From NCBI GenBank assembly GCA_964529715.1, contig CAZGXI010000008.1, positions 62,001 through 126,000 on the forward strand: a stretch of 64,000 nucleotides of DNA. The letters run 5' to 3'. The position numbers were made by a program, and so were the translations under genes. The notes below the pieces were generated by a model. It saw only the letters and a list, made by a program, of their open reading frames with translations. It ran no database searches and was not told where the DNA came from. The DNA comes from CAZGXI01 sp964529715 (GTDB lineage Bacteria > Chloroflexota > Anaerolineae > Aggregatilineales > Ch27). Numbering within the stretch: the stretch's first letter is position 1; the number at the start of each line of letters is the position of its first letter. Below, piece by piece: positions 26,656 through 35,037 of this stretch.

Positions 26656-28035
26656 TTACTGCACACCGCGCCACACGGCATCCAACGATTGCAGCGCGGT
26701 GAGGTTGCGCCAGGGCCACGCGGCGCGCATATTCTCCGGGTTGTCGTAAAAGTCCGGCGCGTAGGTCAGGTGGAAGCCGTCGGTCGTGCCGTAGCCTTCG
26801 AGCGGCTGTGCGGCCATCAGAAAATTCCACAGCGGGATGTCGTACTCCCACGCCACGCGCGCAATGGTCGCGTTGATGCTCCAATCGCCCTCGCGGTTGT
26901 CGGCCTTAGTGCCCAGGATCGGCACCACGCCATGCCCGATCCAGAAATCGAGCACCTGCCGCAGCGCGTCCTCGTATTGCTCGGTCGTGCGCCCGTGCCA
27001 GGTCTCCATGCTGATGATCACGAAGGCGGGCCGCCACAGACGATATTCGCACGCCTGGGGGCTTTCACCAGCGCGGCAGAAAGCAGGATTGGCCCACGTG
27101 GGATCGAGCACCGAGGCCAAGTTGAAGCCGGACCACACGGCCATGCTCTCGCGCGAGAACGACCCGGCGAAGTGGTCGATGGCGGCCTGCAAGGCGGCGT
27201 TCGGACCGAGGGCATAATCGCCGGGCCGGTCGAAGACCGCCAAAAAGAACTGCGGCACACTCTGGCAGTCGCCCACCTTAGAAAAGCGCGCAGGGTTGTT
27301 GCCGAGCGCAAGCCCGGCCTGATAAATCTCGCGCGCCCGCACGGTCGCGGTCGCTACCACCGGGGTCGCGCGCAGGCGATCCATAATAGCGTATTCCTCA
27401 GAGGCCAGCCGGTCGCCCACGACCGGCAGCGCCGCCACGTCAGGACTCCCCTCGTCCCAGCGCAGGTAACGCGCGGCAACCCAGCCGTGCAGCGCGCCGT
27501 CGGGCGTGTGGACCAGCGCCCAGTTGCCGGCGTCATTGCGCCCCTCGACGATCACTGCCGTGCGCGCGGGCAATGTCCCCAGATCGGGATGCTCTCGCCC
27601 CGGCCCGGCGCGCAGACGCAGATTGCTGATCGTGGTAGCCGTCGGCAGTATGGCCGCAGCGGGCGCGTTTGCCGCTGCGGCGGCGGGATCGGCGGGAACG
27701 CTCAAATCGTCCAACGCCAGCGGCAGGCTGTGCGGATCGAAGCCCAGCGGCAGGGCCACGTAAGCCAGGAACACCCAGCCCCGCGTGACGCCGTCCGGCG
27801 TGTGGACCAGGCCCCAGTCTGCCGACTCGTCACGCCCATCCAGCACCACCGCTGACCCCGGCGGCAGGACGGCCAGGGAGTCGTAATCCCGGCCCGGTCC
27901 GGCCCGGACGTTCAGTTCCACCACCGTGACGCCGGTCGGCGCGCCCTGGGCGAACAGCGGCGGCGCGGCAGACAAGGCGATCAGGACGACGACAAACACA
28001 CCGGAGACAATACGGAAAGCGCGGCAACCGGTCAT
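26656..28035 (-). CDS. secreted protein with two bacterial SH3 domains and a possible SGNH hydrolase domain
   Basis: 459 residues. A signal peptide ends near residue 31. Two SH3b domains follow (about 35-95 and 135-190), each with LNVRAGPGRDYDSLAVLPPG / LRLRAGPGREHPDLGTLPAR. The C-terminal half (about 245-459) has KVGDCQS at its start and DGFHLTY near its end, positions that would hold the GDS-type Ser block and the D-x-x-H pair of SGNH/GDSL hydrolases. The Ser block is atypical, so hydrolase activity is tentative. SH3b domains usually bind cell wall, so a wall-attached esterase is a reasonable guess. Confidence 0.75.
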   Translation of the reverse strand: MTGCRAFRIVSGVFVVVLIALSAAPPLFAQGAPTGVTVVELNVRAGPGRDYDSLAVLPPGSAVVLDGRDESADWGLVHTPDGVTRGWVFLAYVALPLGFDPHSLPLALDDLSVPADPAAAAANAPAAAILPTATTISNLRLRAGPGREHPDLGTLPARTAVIVEGRNDAGNWALVHTPDGALHGWVAARYLRWDEGSPDVAALPVVGDRLASEEYAIMDRLRATPVVATATVRAREIYQAGLALGNNPARFSKVGDCQSVPQFFLAVFDRPGDYALGPNAALQAAIDHFAGSFSRESMAVWSGFNLASVLDPTWANPAFCRAGESPQACEYRLWRPAFVIISMETWHGRTTEQYEDALRQVLDFWIGHGVVPILGTKADNREGDWSINATIARVAWEYDIPLWNFLMAAQPLEGYGTTDGFHLTYAPDFYDNPENMRAAWPWRNLTALQSLDAVWRGVQ

Positions 28036-28413
28036 GGGGCAGCATGTCCTCGCGGTTTCGATCTCAATGTCTCAAACTATAACGTCGCCAGGCTGCCGTG
28101 TCTAGCCACGCGCGCAATTCCATCTGGATCGTTAAGGTCCGCAATCGCTCGCATATTTGCTCAATTGTTTCTCTCTTGACTTCGTGAAAAATATCACGAA
28201 TTATGATAGTAACGGAAAGCAGGTCGGTCTGCGACAAATGTCACTATCTGCCTGGACGACGGGCAGAATACAGTGAGACTAGACCGGTTGCACTTCAACA
28301 GCCTTGAAATAACGCCTCGCTGTGAAAGGAGAAGCGAACAACAGCAAGGCAGGCTTGCCCTCCGCCCCCTGAACTGTCGTACTGCGGTTGCTATTTCGAC
28401 ATGGAGGTGCCGT
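28036..28413 (+). other. intergenic region upstream of the hdr-mvh operon
   Basis: 378 bases without a gene. It holds the promoter and CRP-like palindrome at 28176-28207 and, at 28404-28408, the GGAGG of the hdrC ribosome site. The frame into hdrC is open from 28273 but has poor coding character. Nothing else is recognised. Confidence 0.5.
28176..28204 (+). promoter_or_regulatory. promoter with CRP/FNR-type palindrome in the spacer
   Basis: TTGACT (28176-28181) and AATTAT (28199-28204) are 17 bases apart, a sigma-70-like layout; TATGAT at 28202-28207 is an alternative -10 with a longer spacer. Between them is a perfect palindrome, TTCGTGA-N6-TCACGAA (28181-28200). Its core GTGA-N6-TCAC is the half-site arrangement of CRP-family regulators. 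A protein bound here would cover the promoter and so would be expected to repress. Confidence 0.55.
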
Positions 28414-29004
28414 TTGAGTGCGTCCCACCTGACCCCGTCTTACGATCCGGATAACCCGAACCTGCGCTTTTTGGAGGAGGTGAGCGCCGCCACGGCGGGC
28501 GTCTCGCGCCTGGAGATGTGCATCCAGTGCGGCACCTGCGGTGGCTCATGCCCCTCAGCAGCAGATATGGATCACACCCCCCGCCTGCTGTTCGCCATGA
28601 TCCGCGCCGGGTACCGGGAAGAAGCCCTGCGTAGCAACACACCCTGGATTTGCGTCTCCTGCTATCACTGCGTGGTGCGTTGCCCTCAAGAAGTGCACAT
28701 CGCCGACGTGATGTACACCCTCAAGAGCATGGCGATCCGCGCCAAGCTCTATCGTGATTCGACCGCGCCCGATTTTTCCCAGACCTTCGTAGACAACATC
28801 GAGAATTATGGCCGCAGCTTCGAGTTTGGCCTGGCGACCCGCCACTATCTCAAGCATTTTCCGCTGCGCCTGCCAGGCATGGCGCCCATGGGGTTGGGGA
28901 TGCTGACCAAGCGACGAATGGACATCCGCCCGCATCGCATCCAGAACATTGACCAGCTCAAAGCCATCCTGGCGCGGGCCAAAGAACTGGAGATCGCCAC
29001 ATGA
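28414..29004 (+). CDS. hdrC: heterodisulfide reductase subunit C-like Fe-S protein
   Basis: 196 residues from TTG 28414, with GGAGGT (28404-28409 region) in front. Two [4Fe-4S] motifs are complete: C36-x2-C39-x2-C42-x3-C46 and C80-x2-C83-x2-C86-x3-C90. The C-terminal half is helical, as in HdrC. HdrC relays electrons between HdrA and the catalytic HdrB. It is the first gene of the operon and overlaps hdrB by four bases (ATGA). The upstream in-frame extension to 28273 lacks conserved residues and is left out. Confidence 0.9.
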   Translation: MSASHLTPSYDPDNPNLRFLEEVSAATAGVSRLEMCIQCGTCGGSCPSAADMDHTPRLLFAMIRAGYREEALRSNTPWICVSCYHCVVRCPQEVHIADVMYTLKSMAIRAKLYRDSTAPDFSQTFVDNIENYGRSFEFGLATRHYLKHFPLRLPGMAPMGLGMLTKRRMDIRPHRIQNIDQLKAILARAKELEIAT

Positions 29005-29999
29005 GCCACCACTACCTGTTCTATCCCGGCTGTTCGATGGAGAGCAGCGCCAAAGCCTACTATGACTCGCTGATGGCGATCTGCGGCCCACTGGAACTGG
29101 AGCTGGAGGAAATCAACGACTGGAACTGCTGCGGCGCGACGGAATACGTGGGCATCAGCCTGGTGCCCGCCTACGCGCTGATCGGGCGCAACCTAGCCCT
29201 GGCCGAACAACAGGCCAACGGCACACGCACGGTTGTCGCGCCGTGCAGCGCCTGTTACCTCAACCTCGCCAAAGCCGACCATTACATGCTCGAACGTCCG
29301 GTGCTGGGCGAAAAGGTCAACATCGCCCTGGCTGCCGGCGGGCTGCACTACGACCCCGGCTCGCTGCAAATCCGTCACCTGCTCGACGTGATCATCAACG
29401 ATGTCGGCCTGGACAAGGTCCAGCAGCAGGTCGTGCGCCCGCTCAAGGGCCTGCGCGTCGCACCGTACCTGGGCTGCATGGTCCCCCGTCCTGACTACGA
29501 GCACCGCTGGTCCGACGCCGAATTGCCGACCGAACTGGACCGTCTGCTCAAGGTGCTCGGCGCGGAAGTGATCGACTTCCCGCTCAAGACCGAGTGCTGC
29601 GGCGGCCACATGACCCAGATCGGCCCCAGCACCGCCTTCGAGTTGATCCGCCGCCTGATCCATGACGCCGACCTGTACAAGGCCGACCTGATGGCGACCC
29701 TTTGCCCGATGTGCCAGATGAACCTGGACGCCTATCAGGGCGAGACCAATCGCCACTTCCACACCAACTATCACATGCCGATCCTGTTCTTCACCCAGTT
29801 GATGGGTCTGGCCTTCGGCAAAGAGGCGAAAGACCTGGGAATCGGCGCAGAACTGGTCAGCGCCCGCAACGCCCTGACCCGCATTGGAGTGGAAATGCCA
29901 CCGGAAGAAGAGGTCAAGCCCGCCAGACCCAAGCGCGTCAAGCAGACAGGATTGCCCATGCCGCGTATGCCCGGCAGTGTGGAGGAGGAAGAAGCATGA
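29001..29999 (+). CDS. hdrB: heterodisulfide reductase subunit B-like protein, two CCG domains
   Basis: 332 residues. Both cysteine-rich CCG motifs are intact: C11...CC43-44...C82-x2-C85, and a second set with GCMVPRPD...ECCGGHM...LCPMCQ. In methanogens these bind the two noncubane [4Fe-4S] clusters that split the CoM-S-S-CoB disulfide. Coenzyme M and B are not expected in this organism, so the natural disulfide or other acceptor is unknown. The last 40 residues are a charged tail (KPARPKRVKQ). Translational overlap of four bases links it to hdrA. Confidence 0.92.
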   Translation: MSHHYLFYPGCSMESSAKAYYDSLMAICGPLELELEEINDWNCCGATEYVGISLVPAYALIGRNLALAEQQANGTRTVVAPCSACYLNLAKADHYMLERPVLGEKVNIALAAGGLHYDPGSLQIRHLLDVIINDVGLDKVQQQVVRPLKGLRVAPYLGCMVPRPDYEHRWSDAELPTELDRLLKVLGAEVIDFPLKTECCGGHMTQIGPSTAFELIRRLIHDADLYKADLMATLCPMCQMNLDAYQGETNRHFHTNYHMPILFFTQLMGLAFGKEAKDLGIGAELVSARNALTRIGVEMPPEEEVKPARPKRVKQTGLPMPRMPGSVEEEEA

Positions 30000-32038
30000 C
30001 CGCACAAGCCCCGGACGGCAGCGGGCAGGAGCGCATCGGCGTTTACGTGTGTCACTGCGGCAGCAACATCGCCGGTACGGTGAACGTGGTCGAGGTGGCC
30101 GAATGGGCCGCTCAACGCCTCAAAGCGCGCGGCGTGGTCATCGCCCGCGATTACAAGTTCATGTGCTCCAGCCTCGGCCAGGAGTTGATCGAAAAAGACA
30201 TTCAGGAGTTAGGCCTGACGCGCGTCGTGGTAGCGGCCTGCTCCCCCCACCTACACGAGCAGACCTTCCGCACGGCCTGCGCCAACGCCGGGCTGAACCC
30301 CTACCTGTGTGAACTGGTGTCGATCCGCGAACAGGTCTCGTGGGTACACACCGACAAGACGGCTGCGACCGAGAAGTCCAAGGCAGTCATCTCCGGCGGC
30401 GTGGAGCGTGTCATCCAGCACGCGCCGCTGGAACCGCTGCATGTGCCCATTCACCCGGCCACGCTGGTCGTGGGTGGCGGCATCGCAGGCATCCAGGCTG
30501 CACTAGAGCTTGCCGAGGCGGGCTTCCCCGTCTATCTGGTTGAGCGCGAGCCGTCTATCGGCGGACACATGGCCCAGTTCGACAAGACCTTCCCGACCCT
30601 CGACTGCGCCGCCTGCATCCTGACGCCGCGCATGGTGTCGGTCGCGGCCAATCCCAATGTCACCCTGCTGACGTGGAGCGAGGTCACCCATGTGGAAGGG
30701 TACGTGGGCAACTTTACCGTCACCATCCGCAAGAAGGCCCGCTACGTCAACACCGACCTGTGCACCGGCTGCGGTATCTGCCAGGAAAAGTGCCCCAAGA
30801 AGATCATCGATGAGATTTATGAGGCCGGGCTGGGTTACCGCAAGGCCGTGTACACCCCCTTCCCTCAGGCCGTGCCCAAGTACCCGGTGATCGACCGCGC
30901 GAACTGCACCTACTTCCAGAAGGGCACCTGCCGCGCCTGTGAGAAGTTCTGCCCCACCAACGCCATCGACTTTACCCAGGAGGACGAGTACATCACCGTC
31001 CAGGTAGGCAACATCATCCTGGCAACCGGCTTCGACCTGTTCGACCCGCGTCGCGTCACCCAGTTGGGCTACGGGCGGCTGGCGAACGTGTTCACCAGTC
31101 TGGAGTTCGAGCGCCTGAGTAACTCCGCCGGCCCCACCAACGGCAACATCGTCCTGCGCGACGGCGTAACCGTCCCCAAGACAGTGGGCATCATCCACTG
31201 CGTCGGCAGCCGCGACCGCAACTACAACAACTACTGCTCGGTCATTTGCTGTATGCAGGGCCTCAAGTTCGCCCATCTAGTCAAGGAGCGTACCGGCGCG
31301 GTTGTTTACAACTTCTACATCGACATGCGCACGGCGGCCAAAGCCTATGACGAGTTCTACCAGCGCGTGCTGGAAGAGGGCACGCTGTTTGTGCGTGGGC
31401 GCGTGGCCCAGGTAACCGATGCCGCCCGGCTGCCCAGCGAAGAAGGGAAATTGATCATCCAGGTCGAAGATACCCTGGCCGGCAAGCAGCGCCGCATCCC
31501 GGTGGATATGGTCATCCTGTCCGCCGGCCTCGAACCGCGCCACGACGCCAGAGAAGTCGCCAAGCTGTTCGGCATCTCATGCAGTTCCGATGGCTGGGCC
31601 ATTGAGAAGCACCCCAAGCTGGACCCCGTCGCCACCATGACGGAGGGCGTGTTTATCGCCGGGTGCGTCTCCGGGCCAAAGGACATCCCCGCCAGTGTGT
31701 CCCAAGGCGCCGCCGCCGCTGCGCGCGTGTTGAGCCGCATCCAGCAGAAAGAGATCGCCCTGGAACCGGTGCGTGCCAGTGTGGACGAGACGAAGTGCTC
31801 CGGCTGCCGCATCTGCAACAACCTGTGCCCCTTCAACGCCATCCTCTTCCACGAGGACCGCATGGTGACGGAGATCAACCCGGCGCTGTGCCAGGGCTGC
31901 GGGACGTGCGTGGCCGCCTGCCCGGCCGGTGCCATCAGCGGCACCGTGTTCAGCAACGCCCAGGTGCTCGCCCAGATCGAGGGGCTGCTGCTGCTTAACC
32001 TAGAATATGCCCCGTCGGCAGAAGCCGCACCAGTTTGA
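29996..32038 (+). CDS. hdrA: heterodisulfide reductase subunit A-like flavoprotein
   Basis: 680 residues from ATG 29996. The N-terminal domain has IGVYVCHCGSNIAGTV; the FAD Rossmann motif VVGGGIAGIQAALELAEAG is near 158-176, and FPTLDCAACILTPRM near 199-213 holds the cysteines of the HdrA cluster next to FAD. Ferredoxin motifs occur near 256-266 (CTGCGICQEKC), near 305-320 (a modified set) and at the C-terminus (CSGCRICNNLC and CQGCGTCVAAC). HdrA is the site of flavin-based electron bifurcation in the MvhADG-HdrABC complex. Here it would take electrons from the hydrogenase module through MvhD and send them to ferredoxin and to HdrBC. Bifurcation is inferred from homology. Confidence 0.93.
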   Translation: MTAQAPDGSGQERIGVYVCHCGSNIAGTVNVVEVAEWAAQRLKARGVVIARDYKFMCSSLGQELIEKDIQELGLTRVVVAACSPHLHEQTFRTACANAGLNPYLCELVSIREQVSWVHTDKTAATEKSKAVISGGVERVIQHAPLEPLHVPIHPATLVVGGGIAGIQAALELAEAGFPVYLVEREPSIGGHMAQFDKTFPTLDCAACILTPRMVSVAANPNVTLLTWSEVTHVEGYVGNFTVTIRKKARYVNTDLCTGCGICQEKCPKKIIDEIYEAGLGYRKAVYTPFPQAVPKYPVIDRANCTYFQKGTCRACEKFCPTNAIDFTQEDEYITVQVGNIILATGFDLFDPRRVTQLGYGRLANVFTSLEFERLSNSAGPTNGNIVLRDGVTVPKTVGIIHCVGSRDRNYNNYCSVICCMQGLKFAHLVKERTGAVVYNFYIDMRTAAKAYDEFYQRVLEEGTLFVRGRVAQVTDAARLPSEEGKLIIQVEDTLAGKQRRIPVDMVILSAGLEPRHDAREVAKLFGISCSSDGWAIEKHPKLDPVATMTEGVFIAGCVSGPKDIPASVSQGAAAAARVLSRIQQKEIALEPVRASVDETKCSGCRICNNLCPFNAILFHEDRMVTEINPALCQGCGTCVAACPAGAISGTVFSNAQVLAQIEGLLLLNLEYAPSAEAAPV

Positions 32039-32050
32039 AGGAGATGAACC

Positions 32051-32518
32051 ATGCCCGACGCTTTTGAGCCTGTGATCATCGGCTTCACCTGTAACTGGTG
32101 CAGCTACCGCGCCGCCGACCTGGCCGGCACGGCGCGCGTCAAATACCCGCCCAACATCCGCCTGATCCGGCTGATGTGCTCTGGGCGGCTGGACCCTACC
32201 TTCGTGCTCAAGGCGCTTTCTTCCGGGGCCGACGGCGTGCTGATCACCGGCTGTCACCCCGGCGAGTGCCATTACATCGAGCAGAACTACAAGGCTCTGC
32301 GGCGCTATCTGCTGCTGCACCGCGTGCTGGAACAGATGGGCATCGAACCGCAGCGCGTCAAACTGGTATGGGCCAGCGCCGCCGAGGGCGTCCGCCTGGC
32401 CCAGGAGATCACCACGATGATCGAGGAGGTCCGCGCCCTCGGCCCGCTCCACTGGCCAACGGCAACCCAAGACAGTGGTCACCGGGCGGTCGCTGTGGAA
32501 CAGGAGGCGGCTCGATGA
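32051..32518 (+). CDS. mvhD: F420-non-reducing hydrogenase iron-sulfur subunit D-like
   Basis: 155 residues. The family cysteines are present in FTCNWCSYRAADLAG, RLMCSGRLDP and GCHPGECHY, which bind a [2Fe-2S] cluster. MvhD bridges the [NiFe] hydrogenase and HdrA. Its position between hdrA and the hydrogenase subunits fits exactly. The GAAGGAGATGAACC ribosome site precedes ATG 32051, 12 bases after the hdrA stop. The last 20 residues are not conserved in the family and overlap the next gene by four bases. Confidence 0.92.
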   Translation: MPDAFEPVIIGFTCNWCSYRAADLAGTARVKYPPNIRLIRLMCSGRLDPTFVLKALSSGADGVLITGCHPGECHYIEQNYKALRRYLLLHRVLEQMGIEPQRVKLVWASAAEGVRLAQEITTMIEEVRALGPLHWPTATQDSGHRAVAVEQEAAR

Positions 32519-33531
32519 GCACCAACGGTAGCAAACCCAAATTCGCCATGTACTGGGCCGCGTCTTGCGGCGGGTGCGAGATCGCCGTCCTGAACATCCA
32601 CGAGAAAATCCTCGTCATCGACGCCAACTACGAGGTCGTCTTCTGGCCGGTGGCTATGGACGCCAAGTATAAAGATGTCGAGGCCATGCCCGACGGCTCG
32701 ATCATGCTCACCTTGTTCAACGGCGGCATCCGCAATAGCGAAAACGAGGAAATGGCCCACCTGCTGCGCCGCAAGACGCAATACCTGGTGGCCTTCGGCT
32801 CGTGCGCCTGCGAGGGCTGCATCCCCGGCCTGGCGAACCTGAGCACGCCGCAACAAATCTTCGACGCCGCCTACCAGACCGTCTCGACCGATAACCCGCA
32901 GAACGTCCGCCCACAGTTCACCTGGAAAGCACCTGAAGGCGAGCTACACATCCCGGCGTTCTATCCGGTGCTTAAAACGCTGGACCAGGTCGTGCCGGTG
33001 GACTACTACATGCCAGGCTGTCCACCGGAATCGCACCAGATCGCCGCCGTGCTAGACCTGATCCTGGCAGCCCGCCGAGGCGAAGCCAGCCTACCGCCGA
33101 AAGGATCGGTGGTCGGCGCGGGCAGCACTACCGTCTGCGACGAATGTCCGCGCCAGCGCAACGTCAAGACGATCACCCGGTTCGCCCGCATTCAAGATGT
33201 CGCCCCCGTTGACCCGGACCTGTGCCTGCTGGAACAGGGCGTGCCCTGCAACGGCCCGGCCACGCGCAACGGCTGCGGCGCACGCTGCCCGCGCGTGGGC
33301 GCGCAGTGCATCGGCTGCTACGGCCCGGCAGAAGGCGTGATCGACTACGGCGCGCGCCTGATGACGGCCTTCGCCTCAGTCATCGACGCCAAAGAGCCAG
33401 AAGAAATCGAGCGCATTCTGGACGGCATCCCCGATCTGGTCGGGCAGTTCTACCGCTTCAACCTCGCCGGGTCGTTGCTGCGCGCCGGCAAGGCCGCCTG
33501 GGCCGCTCAGCAAGCGCAACAGGAGGATTGA
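32515..33531 (+). CDS. mvhG: [NiFe] hydrogenase small subunit, MvhG-like
   Basis: 338 residues from ATG 32515 (overlap ATGA with mvhD). The proximal-cluster cysteines are in AASCGGCE (C18, C21), AFGSCACEGC and MPGCPPES; the medial and distal cluster ligands are in CDECPRQRN and CNGPATRNGCGARCPRVGAQCIGCYGP. There is no twin-arginine signal, so this is a cytoplasmic group 3-type subunit. It passes electrons from the Ni-Fe centre in the large subunit toward MvhD. At 338 residues it is slightly longer than many MvhG. Confidence 0.92.
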   Translation: MSTNGSKPKFAMYWAASCGGCEIAVLNIHEKILVIDANYEVVFWPVAMDAKYKDVEAMPDGSIMLTLFNGGIRNSENEEMAHLLRRKTQYLVAFGSCACEGCIPGLANLSTPQQIFDAAYQTVSTDNPQNVRPQFTWKAPEGELHIPAFYPVLKTLDQVVPVDYYMPGCPPESHQIAAVLDLILAARRGEASLPPKGSVVGAGSTTVCDECPRQRNVKTITRFARIQDVAPVDPDLCLLEQGVPCNGPATRNGCGARCPRVGAQCIGCYGPAEGVIDYGARLMTAFASVIDAKEPEEIERILDGIPDLVGQFYRFNLAGSLLRAGKAAWAAQQAQQED

Positions 33532-33533
33532 CC

Positions 33534-35036
33534 ATGCAGCGCATATCCATTGATCCGATCACCCGCCTGGAAGGGCACGGCAAGATCGAAATCTTCCTGG
33601 ACGCCGAGGGTAATGTCGCCAACACCTACTTCCAGATTCCTGAACTGCGTGGCTTCGAGCGTTTCTGCGTGGGCCGTCCCATCGAGGAGATGCCGCTGCT
33701 GACCAACCGCATCTGCGGTGTATGTCCAGAGGCGCATCACATGGCCGCTGCCAAAGCTGCCGACGCGGTTTACCACGTCGATCCGCCCTCGGCGGCGAAA
33801 AAGCTGCGCGAACTGCTGTACATGGCCTTCTACTTCACCGACCACACCACCCACTTCTACGCCCTGGGCGGCCCGGACTTCGTGATGGGGCCAGACGCGC
33901 CTGTCGCCGAGCGTAACATCCTGGGCGTCATCCACAAGGTCGGCCTGGAGATCGGCGGTCAGGTCATCCAGGCGCGCAAGTACGGCCATACCGTCGTGGA
34001 GATGATCGGCGGGCGCAAGGTCCATCCCTGCACCGCCATCCCCGGCGGCATCACCAAAGGCATCACCGAGGAACAGCGCCAGGAGATCGAGAACATGGGG
34101 CGCTGGGCGGTGGCATTTGCCGAGTTCAGCCTCAAGCTGTTCAACGACATCGTGCTCGGCAACAAAGCTTACGTGGACTTGATCGTGGGCGACACGTACT
34201 ACCACCGCACCTACTACATCGGTCTGGTAGACGAAAATAACCGCGTCAACTTTTACGACGGCAAGGTCAGCGTGGTCGCGCCAGACGGCGAGCGCATCGG
34301 CAAGTACGCGCCGGGCGAATATACCGACTGGATTGCCGAGCACGTCGAACCCTGGACCTACCTCAAGTTCCCGTACTTGAAGAAGGTCGGCTGGAAGGGC
34401 TTCGTGGACGGCAAGGACTCCGGCGTGTACTGTGCCACGCCGCTGTCGCGCCTTAACGCCGCCGACGGCATGGCAACCCCGCGCGCGCAGGAGGAATACG
34501 AACGCTTCTACGATACGCTGATCCAGGCCGAGGAAGAAGTCTACACCAGCACCGGCCCGACTAAGGTCGTGCATCACCGCCTGGCGACACACTGGGCACG
34601 GCTGATCGAACTGCTCTATGCCGCCGAACGCTGGGTGGAGCTGGCGACCGACCCGGAGATCACCTCGCCCAACGTGCACACCGTTCCCAAAGAAAAACCC
34701 ACCGAGGGCGTGGGCATCGTGGAAGCGCCGCGCGGCACGCTGACTCATCACTACTGGACCGACGAGCGCGGCATCGTGACGAAGGTCAACCTGATCGTTG
34801 GCACGACCAACAACTATGCGCCGATCAGCATGTCGATCAAAAAGGCGGCGCAAAGCCTGATCAAGAAGGGCACCGTCGTCACCGAAGGGCTGCTGAACAT
34901 GGTTGAGATGGCCTTCCGCGCCTACGATCCGTGCTTCGGCTGCGCCACACATTCGCTACCCGGCCAGATGCCGCTGGAAGTGACCATCCGTGACGCCGAG
35001 GGCAACCCGGTGGACGTGCTCAAGCAGTTCTGCTAA
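33534..35036 (+). CDS. mvhA: [NiFe] hydrogenase large subunit, MvhA-like (group 3c type)
   Basis: 500 residues from ATG 33534 with AGGAGG upstream. The Ni ligands are C61 and C64 (RICGVCPEAH) and C467 and C470 (DPCFGCATH). A 27-residue tail after His473 is the expected propeptide removed by a maturation protease once nickel is in place, and such a protease is the next gene. The RLEGHG at the N-terminus is typical. The enzyme oxidises H2 (or reduces protons) in the cytoplasm. Grouping as 3c rests on the company of mvhD, mvhG and hdrABC and on overall similarity. Confidence 0.94.
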   Translation: MQRISIDPITRLEGHGKIEIFLDAEGNVANTYFQIPELRGFERFCVGRPIEEMPLLTNRICGVCPEAHHMAAAKAADAVYHVDPPSAAKKLRELLYMAFYFTDHTTHFYALGGPDFVMGPDAPVAERNILGVIHKVGLEIGGQVIQARKYGHTVVEMIGGRKVHPCTAIPGGITKGITEEQRQEIENMGRWAVAFAEFSLKLFNDIVLGNKAYVDLIVGDTYYHRTYYIGLVDENNRVNFYDGKVSVVAPDGERIGKYAPGEYTDWIAEHVEPWTYLKFPYLKKVGWKGFVDGKDSGVYCATPLSRLNAADGMATPRAQEEYERFYDTLIQAEEEVYTSTGPTKVVHHRLATHWARLIELLYAAERWVELATDPEITSPNVHTVPKEKPTEGVGIVEAPRGTLTHHYWTDERGIVTKVNLIVGTTNNYAPISMSIKKAAQSLIKKGTVVTEGLLNMVEMAFRAYDPCFGCATHSLPGQMPLEVTIRDAEGNPVDVLKQFC

Positions 35037-35037
35037 G

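Noticed and set aside
28273..28413. 5' extension of hdrC
   Set aside because: No conserved residues; TTG 28414 has GGAGG at correct distance and begins the family-like region.
29702..29995. 98-codon 5' extension of hdrA
   Set aside because: It lies inside hdrB in another frame; the conserved N-terminus begins at ATG 29996 with the four-base overlap.
33507..34952. A 481-codon antisense frame across mvhA
   Set aside because: mvhA has complete hydrogenase motifs in the other strand; the antisense frame is a by-product of codon bias.
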